Shown here: one piece after another, positions 8,931 through 18,141 of the stretch | How positions within the stretch are numbered: position 1 is the stretch's first letter | Layout of the letters: each line of letters opens with the position of its first letter | Assembly: GCA_029782335.1 (NCBI GenBank) | Contig: JAKOVA010000259.1 | Span: 1 to 64,000 of the forward strand | Direction of reading: 5' to 3' | DNA from: Actinomycetes bacterium | Lineage (GTDB): Bacteria; Actinomycetota; Acidimicrobiia; Acidimicrobiales; Microtrichaceae | Length of the DNA stretch: 64,000 nt | Notes under the pieces: generated by a model | The model's database searches: none | Told to the model about the DNA's origin: nothing | Seen by the model: only the letters and a program-made list of their open reading frames with translations | Made by a program: the position numbers and the translations under genes

Positions 8931-9731
8931 GTGGCTCCCCCACCGCTCATCCTGATCCCCCCGTCGGAAGGCAAGGCGCCCGGCGGCGACGGACCGCCGT
9001 GGCGCGACGACGCGATGTCGCTCCCGCTCGGTCCTCAGCGACGGAAGGTCCTCACCGCGCTCGTCGCGGCGATGGGTGACGAGTCGGTCGATCTCGAGAA
9101 GTTGCTGGGCGTCAAGGGCGACGCCCTCCGCAGCGCGGTGCTCGCCAACCGACGGGTACGCCGAAGCCCGACTCGCCCGGCGATCGAGCGCTACACGGGT
9201 GTCCTCTACGACGCGTTGGACCTCGCTCGGATCAGCGCCCGGGACCGGCGCCGCCTCAACACGCAGGTGCTGATCGCGTCGGGAGCGTTCGGGCTCGTCG
9301 CGCCGAGCGACCCGATCCCCGACTACAAGCTGAAAATGGGTGCGACCCTGCCGGGACTCGGCAAGCTTTCGTCGATGTGGCGTCCCCACATCGACGCGAT
9401 CCTGACGCCGCTGGTCGGGGGGCGAACCGTGTGGAACCTCTGGCCGAACGAGCACGCGGCTGCGTGGCGGGGCGCCGGCGCCGCCGGCCTCGAGGTCACC
9501 GTCCGATTCCTCGACGACGTCGAGTCCGACGATGGATCCCGACGGCTCGTCGCCGTCAGCCACTGGAACAAGCTGCTGAAGGGCGCCCTCGTCCGTCACG
9601 TGCTCGCCACACAGCTCGACGACCCCGCCGGCCTCGCCCGCTTCGACCACCCCCTCGGCTACCGCTACCGCCCGGATCTCGAAGAACGGGCCGGCAACCG
9701 GGTCGCCGTTGCGATGGTGGTGCGCCGATAG
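8931..9731 (+). CDS. yaaA: YaaA/DUF328 family peroxide-stress protein
   Basis: This 266-residue protein begins with ILIPPSEGK, the hallmark of YaaA (DUF328). The rest follows the family pattern: RYTGVLYDAL, SGAFGLV, PIPDYKLKMG, and near the end an SHWNKLLKGALVRH stretch. In E. coli YaaA lowers free iron and limits DNA damage during peroxide stress, and the fold binds DNA. The start is GTG 8931, 34 nt after htrA. The next gene (DUF3097) follows 12 nt downstream in the same direction, so the two are probably co-transcribed. The function is inferred from family membership. Confidence 0.88.
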   Translation: MAPPPLILIPPSEGKAPGGDGPPWRDDAMSLPLGPQRRKVLTALVAAMGDESVDLEKLLGVKGDALRSAVLANRRVRRSPTRPAIERYTGVLYDALDLARISARDRRRLNTQVLIASGAFGLVAPSDPIPDYKLKMGATLPGLGKLSSMWRPHIDAILTPLVGGRTVWNLWPNEHAAAWRGAGAAGLEVTVRFLDDVESDDGSRRLVAVSHWNKLLKGALVRHVLATQLDDPAGLARFDHPLGYRYRPDLEERAGNRVAVAMVVRR

Positions 9732-9743
9732 CCTCGCCCGCCC

Positions 9744-10580
9744 ATGGGTGACATCTACTCGCGCGGCATCCTGTCCGACCCGATCGATCTCGACGGCGGC
9801 GATCGCGTCGCCCGCCGCACCTACCCGAAGGTCGCCGCGGTTGTCGGCCTCGATGTCGTCCACGTCGCCACCGGGTACTTCGGCGCCGTCGTCGAGTTCA
9901 CCGAAGCTGCCGTCACTCTCCGCGACGACTCCGGCCGTGACCATCGCTTCCGCAATACGGCGGGTGCGTTCACCGTCGACGACCGCAACGTGCAGCTCGT
10001 GACTCCGAGTGTCCAGAAGCAACCGACCCGCACGATCACGGCGTCAGGGTCGATCTCGCTCGGCGAGGTGCCGGCGCGGGTGGCCCGCGCCAGCCGAATC
10101 CTCGTCGAGGGGATCCACGACGCCGAGCTGATCGAGAAGGTGTGGGGCGACGACCTCCGCGGAGAAGGCATCGTGGTCGAACCGATGGGCGGGATCGACG
10201 ATCTCGTCACGGTGGTCCGGGGGTTCGGGCCGCGGCCGGGCCGACGGCTCGGCATCCTCGTCGACCACCTCGTGGATCGCTCCAAGGAGTCACGCCTCGC
10301 GGCGCAGGTCGACCACCCCGACGTACTGATCCGCGGACATCGCTTCATTGACGTGTGGGCGGCGGTCAATCCCCGCTTGGTCGGCCTCGACGCCTGGCCC
10401 GACGTGCCACGCGACCGTGTCTGGAAGGACGGCATCTGCGACGCCGTCGGGGCGACGGATGCCGCCGCGTTCTGGCGCACGCTGCTCGGCAAGGTCACGT
10501 CGTTCCGTGACCTCGACCCGTCGCTGGTCGGCGCCGTCGAGGAGCTGATCGACTTCGTCTGTGAGCCACCCGCCTACTGA
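9744..10580 (+). CDS. DUF3097 family protein
   Basis: This 278-residue actinobacterial protein matches the DUF3097 pattern. An N-terminal beta-rich region (~1-90) is followed by ILVEGIHDAELIEKVWGDDLR (near 113-135) and a VVEPMGGIDDL segment. The EGIHD...D arrangement resembles a TOPRIM-like fold (Glu plus later Asp pairs), which would suggest nucleic-acid or nucleotide chemistry; this is inference and no experimental role is known to me. It lies 12 nt after yaaA in the same direction, and the next gene is convergent on the minus strand. Confidence 0.85.
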   Translation: MGDIYSRGILSDPIDLDGGDRVARRTYPKVAAVVGLDVVHVATGYFGAVVEFTEAAVTLRDDSGRDHRFRNTAGAFTVDDRNVQLVTPSVQKQPTRTITASGSISLGEVPARVARASRILVEGIHDAELIEKVWGDDLRGEGIVVEPMGGIDDLVTVVRGFGPRPGRRLGILVDHLVDRSKESRLAAQVDHPDVLIRGHRFIDVWAAVNPRLVGLDAWPDVPRDRVWKDGICDAVGATDAAAFWRTLLGKVTSFRDLDPSLVGAVEELIDFVCEPPAY

Positions 10581-10642
10581 GCGACCGCTGGCCGCCGCCC
10601 GGTCGAGCGCCGCCCGGTGACCCCAGGGTCGTCGCGGTGAGC

Positions 10643-11632
10643 TCAGCGGGCCGAGACGCCTCCGCCCGAGAAGATCCGATCCCGGTACCAGTCGTAGGTT
10701 CGGCGTACACCGGCTTCGAGGGTGACGGCCGGCTCGTGGCCGGTCGCACCGATGGTGCGGGTCATGTCGGGACAACGCCGTGGCGGAGAGCCGGGTGTCG
10801 TCTCACCCGGCACGATCTGCACGTCACGGCCGACCACCGAGATCAACAACTCGGCCAGCTCGCCGATGGTGACCTCCGGTGACTGCACCCCGATGTTGAA
10901 CGTTCCGCCCTCACCGTTGGGGCCCAACAGCCGCACGATGTATTCGACCGCGTCGTCGATGAAACAGAACGTCCGACGATGATCCATCGAGTAGACGACG
11001 AGTTCGTCACCGTCTGACGAATCGTGGATCCGTTGGAGCAGTTGCGGCACGACGTGCGCGAGCCCCATCCGCGTGCCGTAGAAGTTGTGGGGCCGGATGA
11101 TCGTGAACGGCAGGCCGGCCTGGTGAACGAGCGCCTCGCCGTAGATCTTCGACAGCATGTAGCTCGTCCGCGGATGCTCGAGGGGCGAGATGGCGAGCGG
11201 GGTCGTCTCGGGGCTCGGGATCGGCAGCTCGAAGTGCTGTTGGGTTCCTGCGTACACCTCAGAGGTGGAGGGGAACACGAAGCGTTCGAGGTGGTCCTGC
11301 GCGGCGGCGACGTCGAGCATCGTCTCGAGCATGGCGACGTTCTCGCGCAGCACGGCGGCGGGTCGGTCCAGCACGTTCTGCACGCCGAGGAGCGCCGCGA
11401 AGTGGAAGACGTGGGTGAAGTCGGTGCCCACGTCCGCGAGCGACGACGGGTCGCGGAGATCCGCGACCCGAACCGAGAACCCCGGACGGGCGGCGAGTGC
11501 TTCGAGCGTCTCGTCGCGCACCCCACGGCTGAGGTTGTCGACGAGCACCACCTCGTGGCCCTCGCCCAACAGCCGGGCGGCGAGATGCCCGCCGATGAAC
11601 CCGGCACCGCCGGTGATGAGCGTCTTTGGCAT
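10643..11632 (-). CDS. NAD-dependent sugar epimerase/dehydratase (extended SDR)
   Basis: This 329-residue protein has an N-terminal Rossmann fold (TGGAGFIGG), a Ser/Thr region FVFPSTSEVYAG, the catalytic YMLSK (YxxxK) and the sugar-binding segment RPHNFYG. These features place it with UDP-glucose 4-epimerase-like and dTDP-/GDP-sugar-modifying SDRs. I used ATG 11632 rather than the longer ORF, because the residues before it are Arg/Pro-rich shadow sequence and the ATG shares a base with the upstream stop (TGATG). It is the last gene of the seven-gene minus-strand glycan operon. The exact sugar is unknown; epimerisation or decarboxylation of the UDP-uronate made by the preceding gene would fit. 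Confidence 0.88.
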   Translation of the reverse strand: MPKTLITGGAGFIGGHLAARLLGEGHEVVLVDNLSRGVRDETLEALAARPGFSVRVADLRDPSSLADVGTDFTHVFHFAALLGVQNVLDRPAAVLRENVAMLETMLDVAAAQDHLERFVFPSTSEVYAGTQQHFELPIPSPETTPLAISPLEHPRTSYMLSKIYGEALVHQAGLPFTIIRPHNFYGTRMGLAHVVPQLLQRIHDSSDGDELVVYSMDHRRTFCFIDDAVEYIVRLLGPNGEGGTFNIGVQSPEVTIGELAELLISVVGRDVQIVPGETTPGSPPRRCPDMTRTIGATGHEPAVTLEAGVRRTYDWYRDRIFSGGGVSAR

Positions 11633-13050
11633 CAGTCCTCCGGTCGCTGATGGTCGAGGTGGCCGCGCCCGATCGAGTGGACCTGGCAGCCGGCGGCGCG
11701 CAGCGTGCGCACCTGTTCGTCGTCGAGCACGTCGAAGCCGTCGTAGATGATCGGCCGTGCGGATCCGAGCCACGTGGTGACGTCGAGATCGCGGTAGGAA
11801 CGGTGGGGTACCGCGAAGACCACCGCGTCGAACCCGTCTGCCTCGGGAACCTCGGCTGGGGTGTCCCAACCCAGCTCGTCCCAATGGGAGATCAACGGGT
11901 CTTGGGCAACCACCTCAGCGCCCGCGTCGAGCGCGGCGCGCACGAACGTCTCTGACGGCGAGTAACGGGTGTCGCCGACGTCTTGGCGATAGCTGATGCC
12001 CAGCAAGAGGATCCGGCGACCCGCCAACGACCCGCCCAGCAACTCGGCGAGCTGCTCGGCGATACGTCGCGGGCTGTCGTCGTTGGTCCGGACGGCGGCG
12101 GTGGAGAACGGGAACTCCATCGACATGCCCCACAGTTCCGACGCCGCGAGCTTCGCGAACAGCGGGTCCTTCGTGAGGCAGTACCCGCCGACGCCGAAGC
12201 CCGGGGTCCGCATGTTGGCGTGCGTCGGCCGCATCCGGATGGCGTCGACGACCTCGAAGAGATCGACGCCGACCGACTCGGCGAAGCGGCCCCATTCGTC
12301 CATCAACGCGATGGTGGTCGCGCGGAAGGTGTTCTCCATCACCTTCGCGGTCTCGGATGCGGTCGTGGACCCGACCCGCGTCAAGGGGTACTGCTCGGTG
12401 TCGATCACCGTCGTGAGGAACCGCTCCGCAGCGTCCGCCGCGGCCGGGGTGTGGCCGGCGTAGACCCGCCAGTAGTGCACGATCGACGCGAAGTAGTCGG
12501 CGCCGGGCATCACCCGCTCATAGGAGTGCGCGATGTCCACCGAGGCCGGGTCGATGCCCCGGGCGCGCAGCTCCTCAGCGAGCAGCGGCACCACGATCCG
12601 CTCGGTCGTCCCCGGCGGGACGGTTGTCTCGACGAGCACGAGCGCGCCAGGCGACACGTGTCGGCCGACCGTGCGGATGGCCGCCTCGAACCCGCCGAGT
12701 CGCAGCGTCGGCGACGCCGCCCGCCAGTCGATGTCGAGGGGAACGTCCACGACGATCACCGCCGCGTCGCCGTACACCGAGGGGTCGGTCCCGGCACGGA
12801 GGTTCCCCCGGTCGCGGGCCGCCTCCAGCGCAGCGACGAGCGCCGTGTCGGTCGTCTCGAAGGGGAAGCGGCCCTCGTTGAGCGCAGCGACCCTCGCGGA
12901 ACCAGCGGCGTCGTCGAGGTCGACACCGACCACGTCGTAGCGGGGAGCGCCCGTCTCGTCGAGCGCGGAGGCGACGGCGATCGCCATGGCAGCACCGACG
13001 AACCCGAGGCCCTGCACCGCGACGGTCGGCCGATCTGTGGATCCGCTCAT
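11632..13050 (-). CDS. UDP-glucose/GDP-mannose/UDP-N-acetyl sugar 6-dehydrogenase
   Basis: This 472-residue protein has the three-domain layout of nucleotide-sugar 6-dehydrogenases: an N-terminal NAD Rossmann fold (VQGLGFVGAAMA), a central dimerisation domain with conserved KVMENTFRA, the catalytic loop GVGGYCLTKDP carrying the nucleophilic Cys, and a C-terminal UDP-binding domain (GISYRQDVGDTRYSPS). It oxidises the C6 hydroxyl of a nucleotide sugar to a uronate in two NAD-dependent steps. The GGYCLTKDP form resembles WbpA/WecC-type enzymes that act on N-acetylated sugars more than classical Ugd, but this is only suggestive. Its start overlaps the GT4 stop (ATGA) and its stop overlaps the epimerase start (TGATG). 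Confidence 0.92.
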   Translation of the reverse strand: MSGSTDRPTVAVQGLGFVGAAMAIAVASALDETGAPRYDVVGVDLDDAAGSARVAALNEGRFPFETTDTALVAALEAARDRGNLRAGTDPSVYGDAAVIVVDVPLDIDWRAASPTLRLGGFEAAIRTVGRHVSPGALVLVETTVPPGTTERIVVPLLAEELRARGIDPASVDIAHSYERVMPGADYFASIVHYWRVYAGHTPAAADAAERFLTTVIDTEQYPLTRVGSTTASETAKVMENTFRATTIALMDEWGRFAESVGVDLFEVVDAIRMRPTHANMRTPGFGVGGYCLTKDPLFAKLAASELWGMSMEFPFSTAAVRTNDDSPRRIAEQLAELLGGSLAGRRILLLGISYRQDVGDTRYSPSETFVRAALDAGAEVVAQDPLISHWDELGWDTPAEVPEADGFDAVVFAVPHRSYRDLDVTTWLGSARPIIYDGFDVLDDEQVRTLRAAGCQVHSIGRGHLDHQRPED

Positions 13051-14144
13051 CGCAGCACTCCTTCGTAGAGCTCGACGTAGCGGGCGACGGTCGCCTCCAC
13101 CGTGAAGCGCTCCAGAGCAACCTTCCGCGCCGCGGCGCCCAGACGCTCGCGTCGCGCGGGCTCCGAGAGCAGATCACCGATGGCCTTCGCCAACGCCGCG
13201 GGATCCTCCGGCGGAACAATCACGCCGGTCACCCCGTCGTCGAGTTCCTCGCGGATCGCTCCGATGTCGGTGGCGACGATTCCGACACCGGCGAGCATCG
13301 CCTCCATGATCGAAACCGGCAGCCCTTCGTCACGCGACGGCAGCACGAACAGGTCGAACCCGGCGATCAGGTCGGCGGCGCGTTCGTCCCACGACAACTG
13401 GCGGAACTCCACGCGGTCGCCGAGGCCCAGCTGAGCGGCGAGCTCGATGAGCCGCTCGCGTTCTTCACCGTCGCCGATCTGCACGAGCCGCACCTCGGCG
13501 GGCAGCAACGCCATCGCCTCGAGCAACACGTCGACGCCCTTGACGCGCTGGTGACGACCGATGTGCAACACGACCGGACCGTCGCCATCGACACGGGGAA
13601 CATCGCGGCGCACGTCGGGGACACCGTGATAGAGCGTCCCCACCGAGCCGCGACGCAGTTTCGCGAGCTCCTCGATGCGACGGGCGGTCGCCTCACCAAC
13701 CGCCACGTGCGCGCTCACCCGCGGCGAGGTGAAGCGCTTCAACAACGTCGAGGTCGACGACCACGTGTCCACCGGAGAGTTCTCGACCACAACGGTGGGA
13801 GCGCGGCCCTTCAACACCGCGACGAACAGCGCCCACTGACACGACGACATCATCCCGAGGTTGAAGTGGAGGATGTCGGGCGCCATGCGCTTGAACGCCT
13901 TGGCATGCGCCAACATCGGTCCGATGTCCCGCCGATCCGAGATTGCCGGGAGGATCTCGGTCGACGCGGAGGGTCGGTGGGCCGCCAGCCACTCGACCAC
14001 GTCGGGCGAGGGGCCCGCGACGGTGATCTCGAATCGGTCGGGCAGATTCGCGAGCACCTGACTCAAGGTCATCTCGGCCCCACCTCGGTAGGGCGCATCG
14101 GTGTAGACGACCACCCGCACCGGGCGCTCGTCGCGATCGTTCAC
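13047..14144 (-). CDS. Glycosyltransferase family 4
   Basis: This 365-residue GT-B enzyme starts with a strand-turn VVVYTDAPYRGGAEMTL, the usual N-terminal donor-independent motif with GGAE. Its C-terminal domain carries VLHIGRHQRVKGVDVLLEA and the E-x7-E type region FVLPSRDEGLPVSIMEAM. GT4 enzymes transfer a sugar from a nucleotide donor with retention, at the cytoplasmic membrane face. I chose GTG 14144 because it overlaps the upstream gene's stop as GTGA; the ORF-track start at 14180 lies inside that gene. The acceptor is unknown, but neighbours that make activated and oxidised sugars suggest a surface polysaccharide or glycolipid. Confidence 0.9.
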   Translation of the reverse strand: MNDRDERPVRVVVYTDAPYRGGAEMTLSQVLANLPDRFEITVAGPSPDVVEWLAAHRPSASTEILPAISDRRDIGPMLAHAKAFKRMAPDILHFNLGMMSSCQWALFVAVLKGRAPTVVVENSPVDTWSSTSTLLKRFTSPRVSAHVAVGEATARRIEELAKLRRGSVGTLYHGVPDVRRDVPRVDGDGPVVLHIGRHQRVKGVDVLLEAMALLPAEVRLVQIGDGEERERLIELAAQLGLGDRVEFRQLSWDERAADLIAGFDLFVLPSRDEGLPVSIMEAMLAGVGIVATDIGAIREELDDGVTGVIVPPEDPAALAKAIGDLLSEPARRERLGAAARKVALERFTVEATVARYVELYEGVLR

Positions 14145-14866
14145 GTGGCCGGGAGGAGCTTCGGCCGGAGCGCCTCCCATTCCTCGTTCGCCGTGTCGTA
14201 GTCGTCAGGGCGACCGATGTCGAGCCAGTAGCCGTCGAAGGGGTGAACTCGGGGCAGCTCATCGCCCGCTGCGAGCAGGTCCAAGATGAGCTCGTCGAAA
14301 CCGAGCGGCTCGCCCGGCGGATAGCGGCGGAGCGTCTCGCGCGAGAGCGCGTAGATGCCCATCGACACCGAGAACGACTCGACTGGCTTCTCGCGGAAGG
14401 CGACGATCCGGTCGTCGTGGTCGCCGCCGATCTCGAGCACTCCGAAGTCGATCTTGACGGTCCGGGAGTAGGTCGACACGGTGATCGGCGCACCCGAGGC
14501 GACGTGTCCGGCGAGGAGGCCGGCGTAGTCCAAGTCGGTGAGCACGTCGCCGTTCATCACCAAGAAGTGCTCGGCGACGTCGTCGAGGTGGGCGACGATC
14601 GGACCCATCGTGCCCAGTGGTTGGTCTTCGTCCCAGTAGCGGATCGCTAGACCCCACTGCGAGCCGTCTCCGCAATAGGCCCGGATGAGCTGGCCGAGGT
14701 GCCCGATCGCGATCGTGACGGTGTCGAAGCCCGCGGCGCGCAATTGTCGGAGCACCACCTCCAAGATCGCGTACTCGTCGCCAATGGGCACGAGCGGCTT
14801 CGGGAAGGCGGTGGTGTAGGGCCGGAGCCGGACCCCTCGTCCGCCAGCAAGGATCACCGCGTGCAT
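14141..14866 (-). CDS. Sugar-phosphate nucleotidyltransferase
   Basis: This 241-residue protein has the N-terminal NTP-binding motif LAGGRGVRLRPYTTAFPKPLVPIGD and a VMNGDVLTDLDY metal-site segment. It is the single-domain form of the RfbA/GlmU-N/ManC superfamily, forming NDP-sugar and pyrophosphate from NTP and a sugar 1-phosphate. The start is ATG 14866 at MHAVILAGG; the ORF-track extension is shadow sequence. The following GT4 gene overlaps its stop by GTGA. It probably supplies the activated sugar for the dehydrogenase/epimerase pair downstream, but the sequence does not show which base or sugar is used. Confidence 0.88.
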   Translation of the reverse strand: MHAVILAGGRGVRLRPYTTAFPKPLVPIGDEYAILEVVLRQLRAAGFDTVTIAIGHLGQLIRAYCGDGSQWGLAIRYWDEDQPLGTMGPIVAHLDDVAEHFLVMNGDVLTDLDYAGLLAGHVASGAPITVSTYSRTVKIDFGVLEIGGDHDDRIVAFREKPVESFSVSMGIYALSRETLRRYPPGEPLGFDELILDLLAAGDELPRVHPFDGYWLDIGRPDDYDTANEEWEALRPKLLPAT

Positions 14867-14900
14867 CGTCGCGATTGTAGAGGTGTCCCCGACGAATCCC

Positions 14901-15953
14901 TCAGCCCTCTGCCGCGGCGAGCCGACGCTCGCGCCGCAACAACGAACGGCGCTTGGCGTCCACCGCCGCTGCCACCACCAGGCCCCGCACCCCGATTCCG
15001 CCGATCGAACGCCGGATGATCCGCTTCGCCGACGCCCATTCGGCCTTGTACGACTCATTTCCGCGGAGCAGGTCGAACTCGGTCGCACCGTCGGCGATCG
15101 CGTCCCGCAGGACGGCCGCCTTGAGCACCGTGCCCGATGCCCGAAGCTCGTGGTCTTCGAGACGGCCCGCCTGGTAGAAGCCGGCGCGGGTTCCTGCCCA
15201 GAGTTCGAGTTCGATCGCGACCACCCGCCCGTGCTCGTCGACCAGATCCGTGAAGCGGACCTCACCGCTCGAAGCGCCGGCGCGGATCGCGTCGGCGAAT
15301 GCCGGCCACGCGTCGAGGAAGCCCGAGGTCTCACCCCAACGCGTGTCGTGGAGGCGACGCAGATCTTCGAGTGCGCTCTCGACCGCGCCCACATCCACGA
15401 CGTCGCGTCGTCGGGGCCGGATCCCGCCACGCTCGAGTCGTTTCGTCGCGCGTTTGATCGTCGAACGCACCTGACCCGGCCGCTGCGCGAGGTACTCCTC
15501 CCACGTCGGAGGGAGCGGGGCGTAGGGAGCCACGGAATGGATGACGGTGAGCGAGGTCGCCGGCATCGCGTCGATGATCCACGCGGAGTCCGCGAGTCCG
15601 ACCAGATCGATCACCTGGGGTCCACCCGAGCGCAGCCAGCGGCCGACCACCTCAACGACGTCACCAACTCGACCGGGGACCGCGACGAGATCCAGATGAT
15701 CGGGCGCCAGTGGCCCGTCACCCAGCATCCCCACGGCGGCACAGCCTCGTCGTCGTGTGAGCTGAAACGCGGCGCCGCCCACGAGGACGTCACCCTCAAC
15801 CGCCAGCACGAACGCCGGCTCCCCGACCGCGACACTGCCGAGCCACCACGAGCGGAGGAACGGGGTGGGCAGTGGCGAGAGGTCCACGAGGGCGTCCCAC
15901 TGCGTCGCCCACGTGCCCAACTCGGCGACCACGAGCATGCGAGGGGCACTCAT
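14901..15953 (-). CDS. BioF2-like (CelD/FemAB-type) GNAT acyltransferase
   Basis: This 350-residue protein has the two-lobe layout of the Acetyltransf_6 (BioF2-like/CelD) group. It contains a QVRSTIKRATKRLERGG helix near the middle and a C-terminal GNAT-like segment with GFYQAGRLEDHELRASGTVLKAAVLRDAIADG, then FDLLRGNESYKAEWA. The last motif (YK..W) is characteristic of this family in polysaccharide gene clusters, where members acylate sugars or amino acids. Its start overlaps the aminotransferase stop (ATGA) and 34 nt separate it from the nucleotidyltransferase. The acyl donor and acceptor are unknown. Confidence 0.82.
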   Translation of the reverse strand: MSAPRMLVVAELGTWATQWDALVDLSPLPTPFLRSWWLGSVAVGEPAFVLAVEGDVLVGGAAFQLTRRRGCAAVGMLGDGPLAPDHLDLVAVPGRVGDVVEVVGRWLRSGGPQVIDLVGLADSAWIIDAMPATSLTVIHSVAPYAPLPPTWEEYLAQRPGQVRSTIKRATKRLERGGIRPRRRDVVDVGAVESALEDLRRLHDTRWGETSGFLDAWPAFADAIRAGASSGEVRFTDLVDEHGRVVAIELELWAGTRAGFYQAGRLEDHELRASGTVLKAAVLRDAIADGATEFDLLRGNESYKAEWASAKRIIRRSIGGIGVRGLVVAAAVDAKRRSLLRRERRLAAAEG

Positions 15954-17125
15954 CGTTCCGCCCGCCAGAGGTCCACCGCGACCACGAGCCGTTCGAGCAT
16001 CTCGTCGAGGATCGCGGTCGACGTCGAAATCGTCATCCGCACAAAGCCCTCCCCGCCCGGCCCGAACGACGTGCCGTCCGCAACGCGCACGAGAGCCCGC
16101 TCGGTGACGAAGTCACCGGGCCGGTCCCCGAGCGCGAGCGGCCGGAGATCGAGCCACAACATGAACCCCGCCTGGGGCGCGACCACGTCGAGCTCTGGCA
16201 GTTGGGCACCGAGGAACGCGAGGGCCCTGTCGCGACGCTCGGTGATCGAGGCTCGGAAGGCGTCGAGCCACTCGTCGCCGTGCCGCCACGCGGCGATGGT
16301 CGCGACGAACCCGAGGTTGGAAACCTGCCCGATCTGCGCCGGGGAGACCTGTCGCATCGGATCGAGCGCGGAGCCCGCTCCGAGGTGCGCCACCGCACAG
16401 CGGACCCCTCCGAGGTTGTGGCTCTTGGCGGCGGAGGTGATGGTGACGGTCCGCGCCGCGATGTCGTCGCTCAGCGAGGCGAACGGAACGTGCGCACGGC
16501 CATCGAGGGTGAGGTCGGCGAACATCTCATCGGCGACAACGATCAGATCGCGTTCATCGACAACGGCGGCGAGTTCCTCGAGTTCAGATCTGCTCCACAC
16601 CCGACCGGTCGGGTTGTGGGGGTTGACCAGCAGCAACAACCGCGCCCCGGCATCGGCGCCTGCGACGACGTCGTCGATCCTGCTCGACCACCCGAGCGAA
16701 CTCCGATGCCACGGCAACGGCCAGGTGGTGCGTCCCAGCGCGCGGATCTCCTCCTCGAGCGCCCCGTAACACGGGGTGTGGATCATCACCGGCTCGGCGG
16801 GCCGGCTCAGCCGGTCGATCGCGAACGAGACGGGCTGCACGACGTCGGTGTAGGCAACAACGTCGTCAGGCTCGATCCGCCAACCATGGCGAGCCTCCAC
16901 GTGTGCCGCGAACGCCTCCGCGAGCTGTCCCGGCGCCTCATCGGGCGGGTAGGTGAGCTCGCCCGCGCGCAGCATCCGGTCGAGCGCTTCGAGGATGACG
17001 GGTGCCACCTCGGCGTCGCTCTCTGCGATCCACGCCGGGAGCACCGGCGCTTCGAGGCCACCCCACTTCAGCCCCCACCCTGCCCGTAGCCCCTCGGCGT
17101 CGACCGTCGCGAGCGGGTCGCTCAC
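15950..17125 (-). CDS. PLP-dependent aminotransferase, MalY/PatB (cystathionine beta-lyase-like) type
   Basis: This 391-residue fold-type I PLP enzyme has N-terminal LKWGGLEAPVLPAWIAESDAE, where the WIAE/D pattern is typical of PatB/MalY. It also has the NPHNPTGRVWS motif, VADEMFADL (Asp binding the pyridine N) and SAAKSHNLGG with the Schiff-base Lys. PatB/MalY proteins are usually C-S beta-lyases acting on cystathionine or cysteine conjugates; some are true aminotransferases. It overlaps both neighbours by ATGA, the SDR upstream and the acyltransferase downstream, so it is part of the same transcription unit. Why a lyase-type enzyme sits in a glycan operon is not clear. Confidence 0.88.
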   Translation of the reverse strand: MSDPLATVDAEGLRAGWGLKWGGLEAPVLPAWIAESDAEVAPVILEALDRMLRAGELTYPPDEAPGQLAEAFAAHVEARHGWRIEPDDVVAYTDVVQPVSFAIDRLSRPAEPVMIHTPCYGALEEEIRALGRTTWPLPWHRSSLGWSSRIDDVVAGADAGARLLLLVNPHNPTGRVWSRSELEELAAVVDERDLIVVADEMFADLTLDGRAHVPFASLSDDIAARTVTITSAAKSHNLGGVRCAVAHLGAGSALDPMRQVSPAQIGQVSNLGFVATIAAWRHGDEWLDAFRASITERRDRALAFLGAQLPELDVVAPQAGFMLWLDLRPLALGDRPGDFVTERALVRVADGTSFGPGGEGFVRMTISTSTAILDEMLERLVVAVDLWRAER

Positions 17126-17964
17126 GCCTGCTCACCCAAGATGCGTCCGTCGACCACATCGGTGAACATCATGCGAGCGAACATCCCGTAATCGGGGCCG
17201 CAGCGCAAGTGATGGCCACCGTCGATGCTCAGACACACCCCCGTGATCCACGAAGACTCCGGGCCACACAGGAACCGGATGGCGGGAGCGACGTCGTCCA
17301 CGGTGCCGAACCGCGACAGCGGCATGTTTCGGAGGTAGCTCAGCCCGACCTCATCCTCGGGCGTGATCATCGCGACGAGGTCGGTGGCGACGATTCCCGG
17401 GTTGACGGCGTTGACCCGCACGCCGACGGCTCCAAGCTCATCCGCCGTGGTCCGAACGAGCATGTCGACGCCCGCTTTCGCTGCGTTGTAGGGCGCCATG
17501 AAGCGGTGGGTGACGTTCGACGCGATCGACGAGACGGCCACCATCGCGCCGCCGCCCGCCTCCGCGATCGCAGCGCCCGCATGCTTGAACGTGAGGAACA
17601 CGCCCGTGAGCGATACCGAGATCACCCGCTGCCACTCGTCGATGCTGGTCGCGACGACTGGCCCGACGGTGCCGTCACCCGCGGCGGCGACACAGATTTC
17701 GAGGGTTCCGCTGCGTGCGGATGCCGCCGCCACCGCCGCTTCGACCTGCGCCTCGTCGGTGACGTCGCCGGCGAACACGTCGACGGACGCGTCATCTCGG
17801 AGCTCCCGGAGGGACCCAGCGGCGGCTTCGAGCTTCGTGGCCGTCCGCCCCATCAGGGTGACGGCGGCTCCCGAGCGAACCAACTCGGCCGCCGCAGCGA
17901 GACCGATCCCGCTTCCGCCTCCGGTGACCAACGCCGATCGGCCTGCGAGTGGCAGTTCTCCCAC
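17122..17964 (-). CDS. Short-chain dehydrogenase/reductase (classical SDR)
   Basis: This 280-residue protein has the cofactor motif TGGGSGIG, an NAG-like region (AAAGDG), catalytic Ser in VAVSSIAS, YNAAK (YxxxK) and the PGIVATDL segment after the active site. The MGRT after beta-2 suggests NADPH preference, but this is weak. A C-terminal tail with a CxxxIDGGHHLR variant of the usual substrate-loop end extends ~20 residues beyond most members. GTG 17964 is preceded by AAGGAGGG, a good ribosome binding site, and it is the first gene of the ATGA-linked minus-strand operon. The substrate is unknown. Confidence 0.9.
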   Translation of the reverse strand: MGELPLAGRSALVTGGGSGIGLAAAAELVRSGAAVTLMGRTATKLEAAAGSLRELRDDASVDVFAGDVTDEAQVEAAVAAASARSGTLEICVAAAGDGTVGPVVATSIDEWQRVISVSLTGVFLTFKHAGAAIAEAGGGAMVAVSSIASNVTHRFMAPYNAAKAGVDMLVRTTADELGAVGVRVNAVNPGIVATDLVAMITPEDEVGLSYLRNMPLSRFGTVDDVAPAIRFLCGPESSWITGVCLSIDGGHHLRCGPDYGMFARMMFTDVVDGRILGEQA

Positions 17965-18141
17965 GGTCCCTCCTTGGGTGGCCCGCCGGATGCGGACGCA
18001 GTGTCGGGACCCTAGGCCGTCATGCTGCGATGATCCGACGGTGCGACACCACGGTTGGACCCTCGGCGCGTTCGCCGCTCGCGCCGCGAGCTCGCGCAGC
18101 AGCGGCGTGTCGCGCGCCGAGAACCTGCGAGGATCGCGTCA

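Noticed and set aside
14883-17089. Plus-strand ORFs of 628 and 405 codons
   Set aside because: They are antisense to the acyltransferase and aminotransferase genes, which have clear motifs; no recognisable protein features.
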